Below, piece by piece: positions 9,994 to 20,993 of a DNA stretch of 64,000 nt (the first letter of the stretch is position 1; each line of letters starts with the position of its first letter). Under the pieces are notes generated by a model, which saw nothing but the letters and a program-made list of their open reading frames with translations, was not told the origin of the DNA and made no database searches. Location: positions 310,001 through 374,000 of the forward strand of contig NW_017962917.1 in NCBI RefSeq assembly GCF_001661345.1. The letters run 5' to 3'. The position numbers were made by a program, and so were the translations under genes. This DNA comes from Ascoidea rubescens DSM 1968. Lineage: Eukaryota > Ascomycota > Saccharomycetes > Ascoideales > Ascoideaceae.

Positions 9994-10287
9994 AGAATTA
10001 GTTTAATTTGTTTTATTATTTGATTTTTTTTTAATTAGTTTCAACTATTATATATTATAATAATATATAAATATATATATACTTATATATGTGATAAAAA
10101 AATTTTTACAATGATATTTTTTTTTATAGTAAGATAAAAAATGATGATAAAAAACAACAACAAGCTACCTCATTAACCAAAAACATAATATAAAAATAAG
10201 ATATAGAAAAAGAAGAAAGAGCAAATTGGAATTAGCAGAAAATTTTGAAAAAAAAACAAAACATACAAAAAAAAAAACAAAAAAAAA

Positions 10288-11934
10288 CTAACTCAATTGA
10301 AATTTTGTAATTTTCAAAGGAGAAGTTGGTTTAAATGGTATTGTATCTTCAGCATCATATGAGTCATTAATTTTATCAAATTCATCAGATTCATCAGATT
10401 CATCAAGTTTTTCAGGTTTTCTGGGTTTTTCAGGTTGTTGATTGTTGTCATTATTATTGGAATCTGAATCGATAGACAGAATCGAAGAGCTATAGTTATA
10501 TTTGTTGCTAAATAACGAGCTGTTCCTTGAATGGGTATTGGTATGTTTCAAAGAGGATGCTTCATTATTATCACTATCGCTTTCTGAGGAGTTGTTAAGA
10601 TTGATGTTATCAGGATTTGAAAGCTCAACATTTGAAGTGTTTAATTGAGGTTGTTGGAATTGAATTGACATGTTATTTTGACAATGAGAACTAATGGTAT
10701 CGTCATTAATTGATAAAGTGCAATTCGTGTTTGGAATATGAAGGATTTTTTTACAATTTTTTGATATCAAATTACCAGACTGAGTTGAGTTTATGATTAA
10801 ATCTTGATAAAAGGAGATTGAATTTTGATCATCAGCGGCTAAATAATCCTTTGATAGGGATGTTAGGGATAATTTATTGACTTTATCTTGGACTAAATTT
10901 GTGGATTTGATGTCCCAGTAAAATAGTTTATTTGTGAGAGTTGTTGAATAGATGTTATTATCGTTGTTATTGAATTCTAAAGAGGTGATGTAGTGGTCGT
11001 TTGGGTTACCTATCAATTCAGCGAAATAATTGTTTGATCTTATATCCCAAACTCTTATGATTCCATCATTATGAGCAGAAGCTAGAATATTTGAATCAAT
11101 TTTTGACCATTTTATCAAGTTTGCAGGTTTATTATTGATGTTCTTTGTTGGTTTTGTTGTGCTATCATCAGTATGATTATTAACTCTGAGGTCAAGTAGA
11201 GAAATGCCAAATTTTCCAGCAAGAGCTAAAGTTGAGTTTTTGTTTTTTGATTCATTAAAATCTAGTAAATTGGGGATAATGTTGAAATAAATTGGGTATA
11301 ATTTTCGATTAATATCCCAGAGATAAATGGAGTTTCGTGAGATCAAAGATATGAATTTGTTTGTAGGAGTTATTGACCAGTCATCAGGGACAGTAGATAT
11401 CTTGTTGACTAAGTTTGAGTTCATGTAGTTCATATTTAGCTTTGAGTTCAATTTGAAGGATTTATTGCTTTGGCAAATAAAAGGATGAGTAAAAGTTCTC
11501 AAGACTTTGGCGTTTTTGTTGAGAGAAGAACTATCAGGGATGTATAAAAGATTGATTTTCCCATTGGATCTCCCAGCCAACAATAAATTTTTGTTGTAGA
11601 GATCATTGGAGGTGTAGTTTTGGTTGTTGTAATTGTAGGTGAAGTTATCGATGTTGAGCCACTTCAAGGAAGAGATATTGGAGTCGAGGGTGATGGACTG
11701 GTTGAGCACCAAGTAGTTTTTGTCAAGATTTAACTGGTAGATATTCAAGTTTGATTTCTTGGAGTTGTTGGAGACAGCAATGTTCAACAATTGGTTAGCA
11801 TTGGAAGCAGAGTTGGAGGAAAACTTCTCAATGGCATCGAAACAGGTAAGGGTCTTTGAGGTTCTGGGGGAATCGTTGACTCTCCAGTGGCTCGAGGAGA
11901 ACAAGCGTTGAGAGGAGGGATCAGAGACAGACAT
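10288..11934 (-). CDS. WD40-repeat protein, possibly Dse1-like
   Basis: The first ATG is at 11934 and gives 548 codons. The open frame continues 21 codons upstream without an ATG. WD-type repeats are visible in the middle: a unit ending NSIYLWDINRK, a strong one (about residues 270-300) containing ILASAHNDGIIRVWDIRS, and one ending KLFYWDIKS. The last 150 residues are Ser/Asn/Asp-rich and probably disordered. The length and layout (a divergent propeller with a disordered tail) resemble yeast Dse1 (573 residues, daughter-cell-specific, cell separation), but I cannot align it well enough to be sure. Another WD40 family is possible. The gene is convergent with EAF3, which ends 294 bases away. 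Confidence 0.85.
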   Translation of the reverse strand: MSVSDPSSQRLFSSSHWRVNDSPRTSKTLTCFDAIEKFSSNSASNANQLLNIAVSNNSKKSNLNIYQLNLDKNYLVLNQSITLDSNISSLKWLNIDNFTYNYNNQNYTSNDLYNKNLLLAGRSNGKINLLYIPDSSSLNKNAKVLRTFTHPFICQSNKSFKLNSKLNMNYMNSNLVNKISTVPDDWSITPTNKFISLISRNSIYLWDINRKLYPIYFNIIPNLLDFNESKNKNSTLALAGKFGISLLDLRVNNHTDDSTTKPTKNINNKPANLIKWSKIDSNILASAHNDGIIRVWDIRSNNYFAELIGNPNDHYITSLEFNNNDNNIYSTTLTNKLFYWDIKSTNLVQDKVNKLSLTSLSKDYLAADDQNSISFYQDLIINSTQSGNLISKNCKKILHIPNTNCTLSINDDTISSHCQNNMSIQFQQPQLNTSNVELSNPDNINLNNSSESDSDNNEASSLKHTNTHSRNSSLFSNKYNYSSSILSIDSDSNNNDNNQQPEKPRKPEKLDESDESDEFDKINDSYDAEDTIPFKPTSPLKITKFQLS

Positions 11935-12693
11935 GAGGAAAGCAGCAGAATTGGCTAGGGAGGCAGAAACAGAAGAAGATGATGAAGAAGAGAGCAATGG
12001 CCATCGTCAGCAAAGTAGAGCCATCGCAGCGAAAGCGATCTATATATACGCATCTATATATAACAGTTCTATATATAACACTGAAATGGGCAGCTAGACG
12101 AATAGCGAATCAGACTAGCGAACACTGAGAATCAGATCAACGAAGAGCTCTGGAGCAAGAGAGCTCAGACCCACAACGACCCAGTCGACTCCAGCTCAGC
12201 TCTGGCAGCACTTTGTCACTGTTTCTGTTGCTGCCCCTGGGCTGCTTGCTTAGCTGGTCGAGGACATGACATAACAAAGAGGCTTCCAACAAGAACAGAG
12301 ATGGCTCCTGTCTCTTTTTGTTTTAGTTTTAGTTTTGGTTTTAGTTTTTGTTCTTTTTGTCCTTTGATAACGACCCGAGATCGCAGTGGTGATACGTGCG
12401 TTGATCTGGATTGTTGGAGCTGTTCGGTCTTATTGAGAGGACTTATTGAGAGAACTTAAAGCCATCAATTAACTGTGGAATGCTTACAAAGTTAAATCTG
12501 TAAATCTAATGAAAATAAAGTTAATAAAAATGAAATAAATAGACTGCTTGGTAAAAGCAGAAAGCCCATGAACATTTGCTCATTACCCAAACGAACGACA
12601 AAAACCCTTAACACAAATCCAGAAAACCGTAATAATAATGTAAAAAAAATATAAAAATAATGCCATTAAAATAATGTCATCAAAATGCCACTG
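11935..12693. other. Upstream region of the WD40 gene
   Basis: A cluster of TATATA motifs at 12040-12083 lies 100-150 bases upstream of the WD40 ATG. A GC-richer patch runs from about 12120 to 12290 and contains ACCCACAACGACCCAGTCGAC. The part nearest 12694 is AT-rich 3' flank of the large gene. I see no gene here. Confidence 0.55.
12040..12080 (-). promoter_or_regulatory. Clustered TATA motifs
   Basis: Three TATATA motifs sit within about 40 bases, 105-145 bases upstream of the ATG at 11934 on the minus strand. They are candidate TATA elements for the WD40 gene. Confidence 0.4.
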
Positions 12694-15600
12694 TCATTGA
12701 TTTTGCTTCTCCTGCTTCTCTTGCTTCTCTTGCTTCTTTTGCGCCATCAACCACTCGTTTTTCATCCACTGGTACATAACCTCATATTGCTTACTATGTA
12801 AATACTTGTTCAAATACCATATTTTGTTGATATCTGTAATAACACTGTAAACTTCTTCTTCATAATATTGATAGTTTCGCTTTATCAACTGACGAAGTTT
12901 CTTGCTTCTATTAATTTGAAAATATGGTGTCCCAAAACAATCAACTGCACTCTTGCAATTTATATTCAATTCGGCGACTGTAAGCCCATTTTTGATAATC
13001 ATGTATCGATCAAACTTCTTATGATAGATGATATACTCATCTCCAACAACTTCCAATATATCTTTCATTTTGTTAACCAAAACTTTGAACACTCGATCTT
13101 GTTTTTCATCATCGATTTGTCTTTGAAAAAATAATTCAAAGATCTTATTGAAATGCGCTGAGAAATATTCACAATTAATAATTTTACTCAAAACCAATCT
13201 GAATACATTATAATCCGATTCACTATCTTCTAAATCATCAATTATATCATCGCAACTGTTTCTAATCTTTTCATACTGTTTTTTGAAATTCTCCTCCATA
13301 TTCTCAATTAATTTGACTATAATTATTTCCCCCATTTCTTCAACTGTTTTTTTCAATATAATTTTTCTATTTTGTTCTTCTTTTATTATTATTATACAAC
13401 CGTTCACTGCCTTTAGAATACTCTGAGAAAACTCCTCCCAATTAATTAAAATATCAGTTACTTTAAATTCTCCATCAATACAACTGATATACTCTTCAAA
13501 TTTATCCTTTTCCCCCTCTGTCAATATCTTTTCCAATTCACTTGATGTGAATAGATTTTGATAATAATAATAAGATATATTGCTAACAGCCGAACAAAAA
13601 ATTAATATAAGCAATTCCCTTGATATTGAAAGCATTTCTTCATTAAAACTTAAAAACGGCTCAAATATTAACAAATCATTAAATTCTTCAAGTTTACATA
13701 TATTTGCATTACTCATTAAACAGTCATTAAAAATAAAATTAATCCATTTAAAACTTGTATCGTATTGTGTAAAATCAATTTTTTTCTTCAATTCCAACCC
13801 ACGTCGATTGAAATAGTCAAATGCACAATAATGAACTTCTCTTCTCTTAAGTGTTTCAAGTAATTCTTTATTAACATCTAAATCTTTTTGTTTTTTATGC
13901 TTTTTGTCTAATAATACCTCAATGTCTGATTTACCAAAAACTTCAAATTTTCCAAATTTTTGATAATTCCAATTGAATGATTCATATCGAACCAAATCTG
14001 ATAAAATATTTTCTGAATGAATCTTATTAGTGAAAAATGAATAATAATAATTTATCAAAAATTGTGCAATCTTCCCAATATTTTCTTCCCAAAAACATAA
14101 TAATTTATCATAAAATTTTAAAAATAATTTTTTAATATTACCTAATTCATTATCCTTATTAAAAATGTATGGATCCTTTACCTCTTTTTCTTTGGAATCT
14201 TTTTTAGAGTCTTTTGTTAAATCTCTTTCAGATATTTCTTTCAAATATTCTTTAGAAAACTGATCTGTGCATTCAACAAATAACACATCTATTACTGACA
14301 AATCTGCTCGTGTATTTTTGAAACCAAATAAACGATTTAGAAACAACAAATAATCATATAACAACAGAATTAATCTTGAAAAATACTCAATAAAATTAAG
14401 TTCTTTACGCTTGTAATGTTGTTCATTTAAAAATTCTATATCTGTAAGCATAGAGTATCTATTAGTCTTTATAAATGTGAATAATGGATTTTTTCCATCA
14501 TTTGTTTTAATAATGAAAATATATTTAAAAATAAGAGTTCCAGTATTTAAAAACTCATTAAATAATTTAAATATATGTTCCATAAAATTATTTTTATATT
14601 CATTTTTAAAAAAGTTCTCGTCATTTTCAACATAATGAGTAATAAGACTATACAAGTCTTGTCTAATATCTTTGTATGTCTTATTGCAAAATTTTTGTCT
14701 TATTTTTTCAATATTAAGAATGGGATTAATGAGTATATTGGTTTTAGTAACTTTATTCTTAGTAAACACTTTATAACCAGTTTTTAGTTTATTGGGAAAT
14801 CCATAGTCATTTTCAAGTTTTGACAATTTATTGGAATTGTTAGATTCATCAGTTGATAGACAGGAAGTATGAAGGTTTTGAAGCATCCAAAAAATAATCA
14901 CTTGTTTCCAATCAAAAATATGAAAACATGGCGGAACAATTTTTAAAAGGATTAAAGAATTGATGAAATTTCCGTTGAAAAAAAACGAAGTATAGTGATC
15001 TTTTGGATAATCAATAGCTGTATAAGTAGTTGATTTATTAAGATCTATATATCCGCTTTTATTAAAAGTATTTCTATTATTATCTAAAGCATGTTTATTG
15101 CCAGTGTACTGAAATCCAATTAAAGGAATTTTGGGTAATTTTAATGGTTCATTTTCAAAGGAGAAAACGTTTTCAAATTTAACAACAGGGGATTTAGGGG
15201 ATTTAGGGGATTTATGAATTGTGTTATTAATTAAGTCAATTTGATTATATAGATAGACTTTTGAATTTGATTGTTCATAATAGTAAGATAAATAATCCTT
15301 TATGGTTAAATCATCATCTAATAGTATATTAGGTTTATCGATTAGAGTTAATGAGGTATTCAGTTTTAAATAAGTTTTAAAATTTTCTTTTAAATTAGAT
15401 ATATTAAACTTAATGGTTTCATAATGAGATATGTTGAAGTTGTTTTCATAAGTATTCTCGGTTGCATTTTTAATTAAAAGATTTAGATAATTTAATTCTT
15501 TAGTGAACATTTGATCAGCATATAAAGAGATTTTATCTAATCTGTGACGATGGAGAAATAAAAAAATGTTGAGTATTTTTAAATGAGAGATCCAAGCTTT

Positions 15601-16974
15601 GACAAGTTTAATTCTTGAAGGATGCAATGGGTTGGTTAAAATTGAATTATTCTTTAGAGCAATCTTTGAAAAGGTTCTAAAAGCATTGAGTAATTCAAAA
15701 GATCGAACAAGCATTTTTACAGTAATTAAATTGTAAAGATTGTTATCATTTAAGATCTTGCCAATTTCAGATAAATTATTGTTGTTGATCTTATCATTAT
15801 TGTTATCGTTGATATTATTGTAATCACAGTTGAGAGGATTTTTCCTGAAAAAAGTATGAAATGATGAAGCAGAGTTGTTTAAACCACTGAATTTAGAATC
15901 TACATTGTTTTTATAAGAGTCAAAATAATCTGATAAGAGATAAAAGGATATTAAAAAGAACCGAGCAATCGTTGAAGGAGAGTTTGGATTTGTAATATTT
16001 AATTTAATTAAAAAGGAGTTTAGATTATTAATTAAATTTTTGTCAAGTAGATGTATTTTAAATTTTGAGTGCATTGGAATACTAAATAGAAATATAAATG
16101 GGTATTTTGTTACTAGAGTATGTTTTGATTTAATTAATGAATAATTTCTTAAGGATCTAATTATGATATCAATTGATTTTTGATCTAATTTTTCATATAG
16201 TTGAGAGGAAACCGATTTTTCAATTTTATTTTCATTTTCATTTTGCTTTGTATTTTGATTTTGGTTGGTATCAATTTGATTCTCATTTTCAGTAGAATTA
16301 TTGATGCTGTTGATAATTTTATTAGCGATATTGTTAGTAATTTTATTATCCATTGAATCTATCGATATATTAAAATTGTTATAATTTTTAATAAATTCGG
16401 AAGCTAATTTTTTTCTTTTATCTAAAAAAATGAGTCTATTTTTCTCTCTTTTTTGAAAAGTGATTGAATGATTAAATTTTTTGAATTTGATTGCATTAAT
16501 TTTATTCAAATTCTGGATAAAGTTTTTTTCATTAATTTTTTTTAGTTTATAGTTTAATTTTAATTTTTTTTGATTAATTATATTTAATCTTCTATTTTCA
16601 TGTAGTTTTAAATCGTCTTGTATATCCTGTTTAAATTTTCTTTTTTTAGAGTTAATGTTTGAGCTTAGTCTATCTAGGATTCTTTTGGGAGGAGATAAAG
16701 GAAAAAATGGGGTATTTGATAGAGTATTTGATAGATTATTCGATAGATTGCTGGATAAATTGATTGATTGGTTATTCAGGATAGCAAAAGAGGATAAAGA
16801 ATTCGAAGAAGTAACGTTCGAGTCGTTGGGAGAAGCCGAAGATAGCTTTTCGCGAGAGTAAGTAGAAACAGAGGAAGAGGTAGCAGAAACAGGAATAGAA
16901 GCAGAGGGAGAAGCAGAGTTGGAAGCGGAAAAAGAGGAAGATGGGTTGTTGATCTTATCACAAAAAGAACCCAT
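12694..16974 (-). CDS. Very large TCP11/Sok1-like protein (tentative)
   Basis: ATG16974 opens 1,426 codons; the frame reaches a TTG at 16980. Residues 1 to about 95 are Ser/Asn-rich. About 100-190 are strongly basic and probably helical (repeated Lys-Lys with Leu, Asn and Ile). A helical core follows. At about 325-345, STIARFFLISFYLLSDYF resembles the region of TCP11-family proteins where RVVLCAYMILG-type sequence occurs. At about 450-500, a block with KAWISHLKILNIFLF followed by a Leu-rich helix resembles their F-x-KAW-x-YL block. The rest is Tyr/Phe/Lys-rich without a motif I know. The C-terminus ends in QEKQ repeats. S. cerevisiae Sok1 is about 900 residues, so this is much longer. The TCP11 link is inferred from two blocks only. 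I see no membrane segment. Confidence 0.85.
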   Translation of the reverse strand: MGSFCDKINNPSSSFSASNSASPSASIPVSATSSSVSTYSREKLSSASPNDSNVTSSNSLSSFAILNNQSINLSSNLSNNLSNTLSNTPFFPLSPPKRILDRLSSNINSKKRKFKQDIQDDLKLHENRRLNIINQKKLKLNYKLKKINEKNFIQNLNKINAIKFKKFNHSITFQKREKNRLIFLDKRKKLASEFIKNYNNFNISIDSMDNKITNNIANKIINSINNSTENENQIDTNQNQNTKQNENENKIEKSVSSQLYEKLDQKSIDIIIRSLRNYSLIKSKHTLVTKYPFIFLFSIPMHSKFKIHLLDKNLINNLNSFLIKLNITNPNSPSTIARFFLISFYLLSDYFDSYKNNVDSKFSGLNNSASSFHTFFRKNPLNCDYNNINDNNNDKINNNNLSEIGKILNDNNLYNLITVKMLVRSFELLNAFRTFSKIALKNNSILTNPLHPSRIKLVKAWISHLKILNIFLFLHRHRLDKISLYADQMFTKELNYLNLLIKNATENTYENNFNISHYETIKFNISNLKENFKTYLKLNTSLTLIDKPNILLDDDLTIKDYLSYYYEQSNSKVYLYNQIDLINNTIHKSPKSPKSPVVKFENVFSFENEPLKLPKIPLIGFQYTGNKHALDNNRNTFNKSGYIDLNKSTTYTAIDYPKDHYTSFFFNGNFINSLILLKIVPPCFHIFDWKQVIIFWMLQNLHTSCLSTDESNNSNKLSKLENDYGFPNKLKTGYKVFTKNKVTKTNILINPILNIEKIRQKFCNKTYKDIRQDLYSLITHYVENDENFFKNEYKNNFMEHIFKLFNEFLNTGTLIFKYIFIIKTNDGKNPLFTFIKTNRYSMLTDIEFLNEQHYKRKELNFIEYFSRLILLLYDYLLFLNRLFGFKNTRADLSVIDVLFVECTDQFSKEYLKEISERDLTKDSKKDSKEKEVKDPYIFNKDNELGNIKKLFLKFYDKLLCFWEENIGKIAQFLINYYYSFFTNKIHSENILSDLVRYESFNWNYQKFGKFEVFGKSDIEVLLDKKHKKQKDLDVNKELLETLKRREVHYCAFDYFNRRGLELKKKIDFTQYDTSFKWINFIFNDCLMSNANICKLEEFNDLLIFEPFLSFNEEMLSISRELLILIFCSAVSNISYYYYQNLFTSSELEKILTEGEKDKFEEYISCIDGEFKVTDILINWEEFSQSILKAVNGCIIIIKEEQNRKIILKKTVEEMGEIIIVKLIENMEENFKKQYEKIRNSCDDIIDDLEDSESDYNVFRLVLSKIINCEYFSAHFNKIFELFFQRQIDDEKQDRVFKVLVNKMKDILEVVGDEYIIYHKKFDRYMIIKNGLTVAELNINCKSAVDCFGTPYFQINRSKKLRQLIKRNYQYYEEEVYSVITDINKIWYLNKYLHSKQYEVMYQWMKNEWLMAQKKQEKQEKQEKQNQ

Positions 16975-18160
16975 TTTCAACTCTCAAGGGATGGATGATG
17001 AGGTAGTTTGCTGGGTGAAGATGTTTGTAATCTTTCTAGCTTTTAAGGTGATAAAATTTGGGAAAATTAAAGGAAAAAAAAAATGTATGGAGAAAAATAA
17101 GGAAAAGAAATGTATCAGCAATAGAGCAACATTTAGAGAGATGTAGAAAAAAAGGATTGCCTCTGAACAACAAAAGGAAGATAAGCTAAGAATCCAAACG
17201 ATTTTTTTGCCTTTTGATCTAATGATTATATTGCTCCCCGATTAGGCAATTGGTGTGAGACCAAATCTGAGGAACTTGTTAATGCTTTTTAAGGTTTTCA
17301 AATAATTTTGATTGCAAATTTTCTGTTTTGCTATTTTTGTTTTGCTTTCCAAAATTTCTGATTTGATCCGGCTATGAATTTCCGAGAATGGTTGTTTAGT
17401 GATGTCTATGGGCTGGGTCTGGCAACGGCCCTTGAAGAACGGGATTTCGGCAACTCGCACTTTTTTGGGCCGCAGACGTCAACGCACGAGGGCGCCAGAA
17501 CTGGTGAACAATGCAGAGAAAAGCCGCAGAGTGAGCACGGAATACGACTATCGGACCAATCAAAAAAAGAGATTATGCAGCGGTGCATTTTTCGGTAGAG
17601 TGTTTTTTCCACATTGGGGAGGGCCGCTGGACTTGAATTCGAAATTGTGGAGGTCAAATTGACGATGATTCGTTTACGAGTTGAGGTAGCATTGGAAGCA
17701 GTACTAAAGAGAAGGAAGAGTTCTGGGGTGGTTGGGAATCAGAGAGACTCTAAATGTTTACAAATGACAGATGAAGCAAGTGAGAAAAAGGTAGATTCAT
17801 GACAGTGAAAAAGAGTAACCTTAATGATAAAGTGATCAAATGATTAAGGGAGAGAAACAAAAATGAAAGGTGATAGAGAAAAAGAAGAAAAAGAAGAAAA
17901 AGAAGAAGAAGAAGAAGAAGAAAAAAGGATTGATTATGAAACGTTTGTTGAAAACATTAGAAATGAATATTTATGAGCACGTATATAGATTCTTTTTTTT
18001 ACAGTTTTTCACTAATTTTTAATTGTTTGCAAAGTAGAAACAACGAAAACAAAAAACTGAAAAACAAGTAAAAAACAAAAACAAAAAATTCCAATGGTAA
18101 TTTAGATTAATGTTATTAGTGTTATTAATGTTATTCAAGATATTAATGAGGGAGTTAATA
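16975..18160. other. 1.2-kb region upstream of the large gene
   Basis: The region holds the promoter side of the 1,426-codon gene and the 3' flank of the bZIP gene. A sharp GC-rich island lies at about 17400-17640, with a CCAAT box (ACCAATCA) near 17556. A purine-rich (GAA)n stretch runs from 17878 to 17925. Overlapping short frames in the GC island (17399-17662 on plus and its neighbours) occur in several frames at once, as expected of GC-rich noncoding DNA, so none is called. Confidence 0.55.
17878..17925 (+). repeat. Polypurine (GAA)n tract
   Basis: This is a run of AAGAAG units with no pyrimidine interruption over most of its length. It is noncoding and lies 3' of the bZIP gene. Confidence 0.7.
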
Positions 18161-19114
18161 TCAAATAGATAAACCTGCATTTCTTTTAATATTAGTTAAT
18201 AGGTCGTTTGATTTCTTTTCATTTTTTTCAATTATAAGAGATTTCAAGCATTTGTTTTCCATTTCTAGTTTATTGATTAGTTTTTTCATGTTTTCGACTC
18301 TTTCAGTGAGATCTTTCAAGTCGTTTTCCATTTTTTGTTCTTTTAACTTTTTTTTGATTCTAAACCTAGCACTAGCTGCGGTGTTTCTCTTTTTTTTGTC
18401 AAACTTAATTTCGTGTTTATTTTCAATAATATTGTTACTGATATTGTTAATAATAGTGTTATTAGTGGTGTTTTTGAGAGAAAGATGGCTAAGGTTGTTG
18501 AAATCGTTAAAATTGTTTAAACCATTTATACTGTTAAAACTGGTTAGACTAGAAACGTCATTAAACTCGTTAATGTTATTGTTGTTGTTATTGTTATTAA
18601 TGCTGTTATTATTAGATATTGATGAAAGTAGTGATTCAATAGAAAAGCCAAGTTCATTTTGGTTATTATTAGTATGAATATTATTGTTATTATTAATAGT
18701 ATTAATAGTATTAATATTATTGTTGTTGCTATTATTACGGAATTCTGATTTAATACTGTTTTCAAGACTGAATATGTTATCAAAGTCATTCAATGAGTCA
18801 TCTGGACTGGACTTGCTGCTATTATTGTCATTTGCGATTGAGTTTGGGTTCGAGTCCGAGTTTATAAATCCGTTGTTGGATAAGGAAATATTATTGACAT
18901 GAATATTCTGTTTTAATTCGGGCTTGGGTGCAAGACTATCAGTAGCAAAGAAATCAAAATTAAAGAACTCGCTGTTGGAAAATAGGTCCAACTCATTATT
19001 AATATGAGCGGTGTGACCGTTATTATGGGCACTATTATTATCCAAGTTTATAGGTGAAATGATGGGGGATTCAGTCACTTCTAAATTCAAGTTTTGGAGG
19101 TAGTTAAACGACAT
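18161..19114 (-). CDS. bZIP transcription factor of the Met4/Met28/Cys-3 type
   Basis: ATG19114 opens 317 codons; the frame starts at a TTG two codons earlier. The N-terminal 230 residues are Asn/Ser/Asp-rich and likely an activation or disordered region. The basic region at about residues 238-262 reads KKRNTAASARFRIKKKLKEQ, with the NTAASARFRIKKK signature of fungal sulphur-metabolism regulators (Neurospora Cys-3, yeast Met4 and Met28, fungal MetR). A leucine-zipper heptad pattern follows (LKDLTERVENMKKLINKLE). The expected role is nuclear control of sulphate and methionine genes. The signature indicates the group but not which member. Met4 is usually longer with cofactor-binding domains, and Met28 is shorter. 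The upstream region has a Met31/32-like TGTGGC core at 19708-19713. Confidence 0.88.
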   Translation of the reverse strand: MSFNYLQNLNLEVTESPIISPINLDNNSAHNNGHTAHINNELDLFSNSEFFNFDFFATDSLAPKPELKQNIHVNNISLSNNGFINSDSNPNSIANDNNSSKSSPDDSLNDFDNIFSLENSIKSEFRNNSNNNNINTINTINNNNNIHTNNNQNELGFSIESLLSSISNNNSINNNNNNNNINEFNDVSSLTSFNSINGLNNFNDFNNLSHLSLKNTTNNTIINNISNNIIENKHEIKFDKKKRNTAASARFRIKKKLKEQKMENDLKDLTERVENMKKLINKLEMENKCLKSLIIEKNEKKSNDLLTNIKRNAGLSI

Positions 19115-20498
19115 GATCAAGTATCACCAGCTTGGAAGAAAAACAGTGCAAGTAGCAAAGACCGAAGAGCAGGTATATAATAACAACAAATATCAGCCAA
19201 AAAGAAAGTAGCAGAAGAAAAATCCAGCAAAAGAAAACCAAACAGATCAAATCGCTTTTCTAAAATTTTGGAAAGGGGAACAGCGATGGGAAATGACGAG
19301 TATATATAAAAAAATGCAATGGGAAAAACAGAAAAAAAGAAATCTTCAAAATGCTGCTAGAGGATTAAAATTACCTACTTGTTTGAAAAAAGCTCTGCAA
19401 TTTTCTTCTTTTGAGAATATCATCCAACTTTGAATTCGCTGAAATCGCACCAAAATCCCAGTGCTGACAAATTTCCAAGCGCAACAATTCCCTCAAAGAC
19501 TGCGCCCGCACATCCCTGCTATTGGCAGCAAGCAAACTCTGGTGCCCGCGTGTTCTGCAGATCATGCAGTAATACTGCAACCCGTGCTGCTGGTTTTGAG
19601 CTGGCTCCGCACGTTGATTGGCTGTGAGACAAGAGCGGAAAGCGGCCGAGTCTGCAACGGTTGCGGCCTGTAACTCGGCTGTCGAGGTGATGCGTTTTTG
19701 TGCAGCGTGTGGCCGCCGGGAAAAACTTGCCGTTTTGAGCAGTGCATTTCTGGCGGTGCAAGACCACGGGTGTGGTACGCTCTGAGGTTGATGCTTTTTG
19801 AGAGCTTTTGAAAACTTTTCTTTGGAAGATGCTTTGCAAATGTTCTTGAAATGCTCTTGAAATGCCCTGGAAATGCCCTGCGAATGCTTATATCTGTTGC
19901 GATTATTAGTAAATATCTTTCCACTCGTTGTGATTTGTTCTTGAATTTTATCCTCATTGGGAAATAGGGCTGGTGACTGAGTCCCTTTTTCTGGCTTTTT
20001 GGCTTTTCACTTTTCACACTTTTGAAATGGCAAATAGCTTGAAGAATTTTTTGAAAAACCTTTCAAATTTTTTTCAATTCCTTATTTAATTGTTTAACAA
20101 TCTGTCTGACAAGGTGTCTAGCAACACGTCTGGATATCTCTGAATGTATTTCCAAAGATATCTTCCAGAATGTATTGAAACAAAAAAAATTTCAGTGTTT
20201 TTCAGATTTTTCTGAATTGTTTCTGAATTTTTCCCTAGCGATTCCCTGGAAATTTTGAAAACCTGAAAATCCGAGATTTAGATCTGAGATTTAAATCTGA
20301 GATTCTATAATCTAAAAATTTTACTTCACAGATATTCCATACCAATATCTATAAACCCTAAGGATTCCTCTCTTTCTGGTTCCCACTTTCCAAATCCAAC
20401 CACTCTTCTAATTATTCTATTATCTATTTAATAATTATTATTTCAAGTATCATCTTATTATTCTACCTATCCTAATTAATATTATTATCATTGTCATC
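19115..20498. other. Upstream region of the bZIP gene, with GC-rich island
   Basis: A TATATATA motif lies near 19300-19307, about 190 bases upstream of the bZIP ATG. A GC-rich island spans about 19490-19760, with GCGGCCGAG and GTGTGGCCGCCGGG. From about 19960 to 20498 the sequence is T-rich, ending in the KEX1 3' flank. A 151-codon minus-strand frame at 19562-20017 overlaps other frames and lacks recognisable features, so I do not call it. Confidence 0.55.
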
Positions 20499-20910
20499 TT
20501 ATTTATTATTTTCATCATAATTACTATCATAATTATAATCGTAATTATAATCATCTTTATTACTATTCAAATCAATATCACTCATACCTACTTTATTCAA
20601 TATATTTCCAATAACTGATCCCTTTCGTCTATGTCCACGGTTCAGCTTATTTTTCTTATTGCTCCTATTAATTTCATCTTCTCTACTTATTTCAGGAACT
20701 AAACTCGAATCAAAATTCGTATCCTCAATAAACATATAATCACTATTGTGTCTTTTGTGATGAAAGTGTCTACTAAAACTATTACTTCTTTTAGCGTTTT
20801 TATTTAAATTTAAGCTCGTGGTGCTATTGAATTCATTGTTGAATTGATTGAATTGATTATTGCTATTAAATTGACTGAATTGACTAAATTGGTTACCATT
20901 ATTATCATTA

Positions 20911-20993
<83 letters not shown>

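Noticed and set aside
19562-20017. 151-codon minus-strand frame upstream of the bZIP gene
   Set aside because: It overlaps several other frames in a GC-rich promoter island, has no recognisable motif, and openness there is explained by composition.
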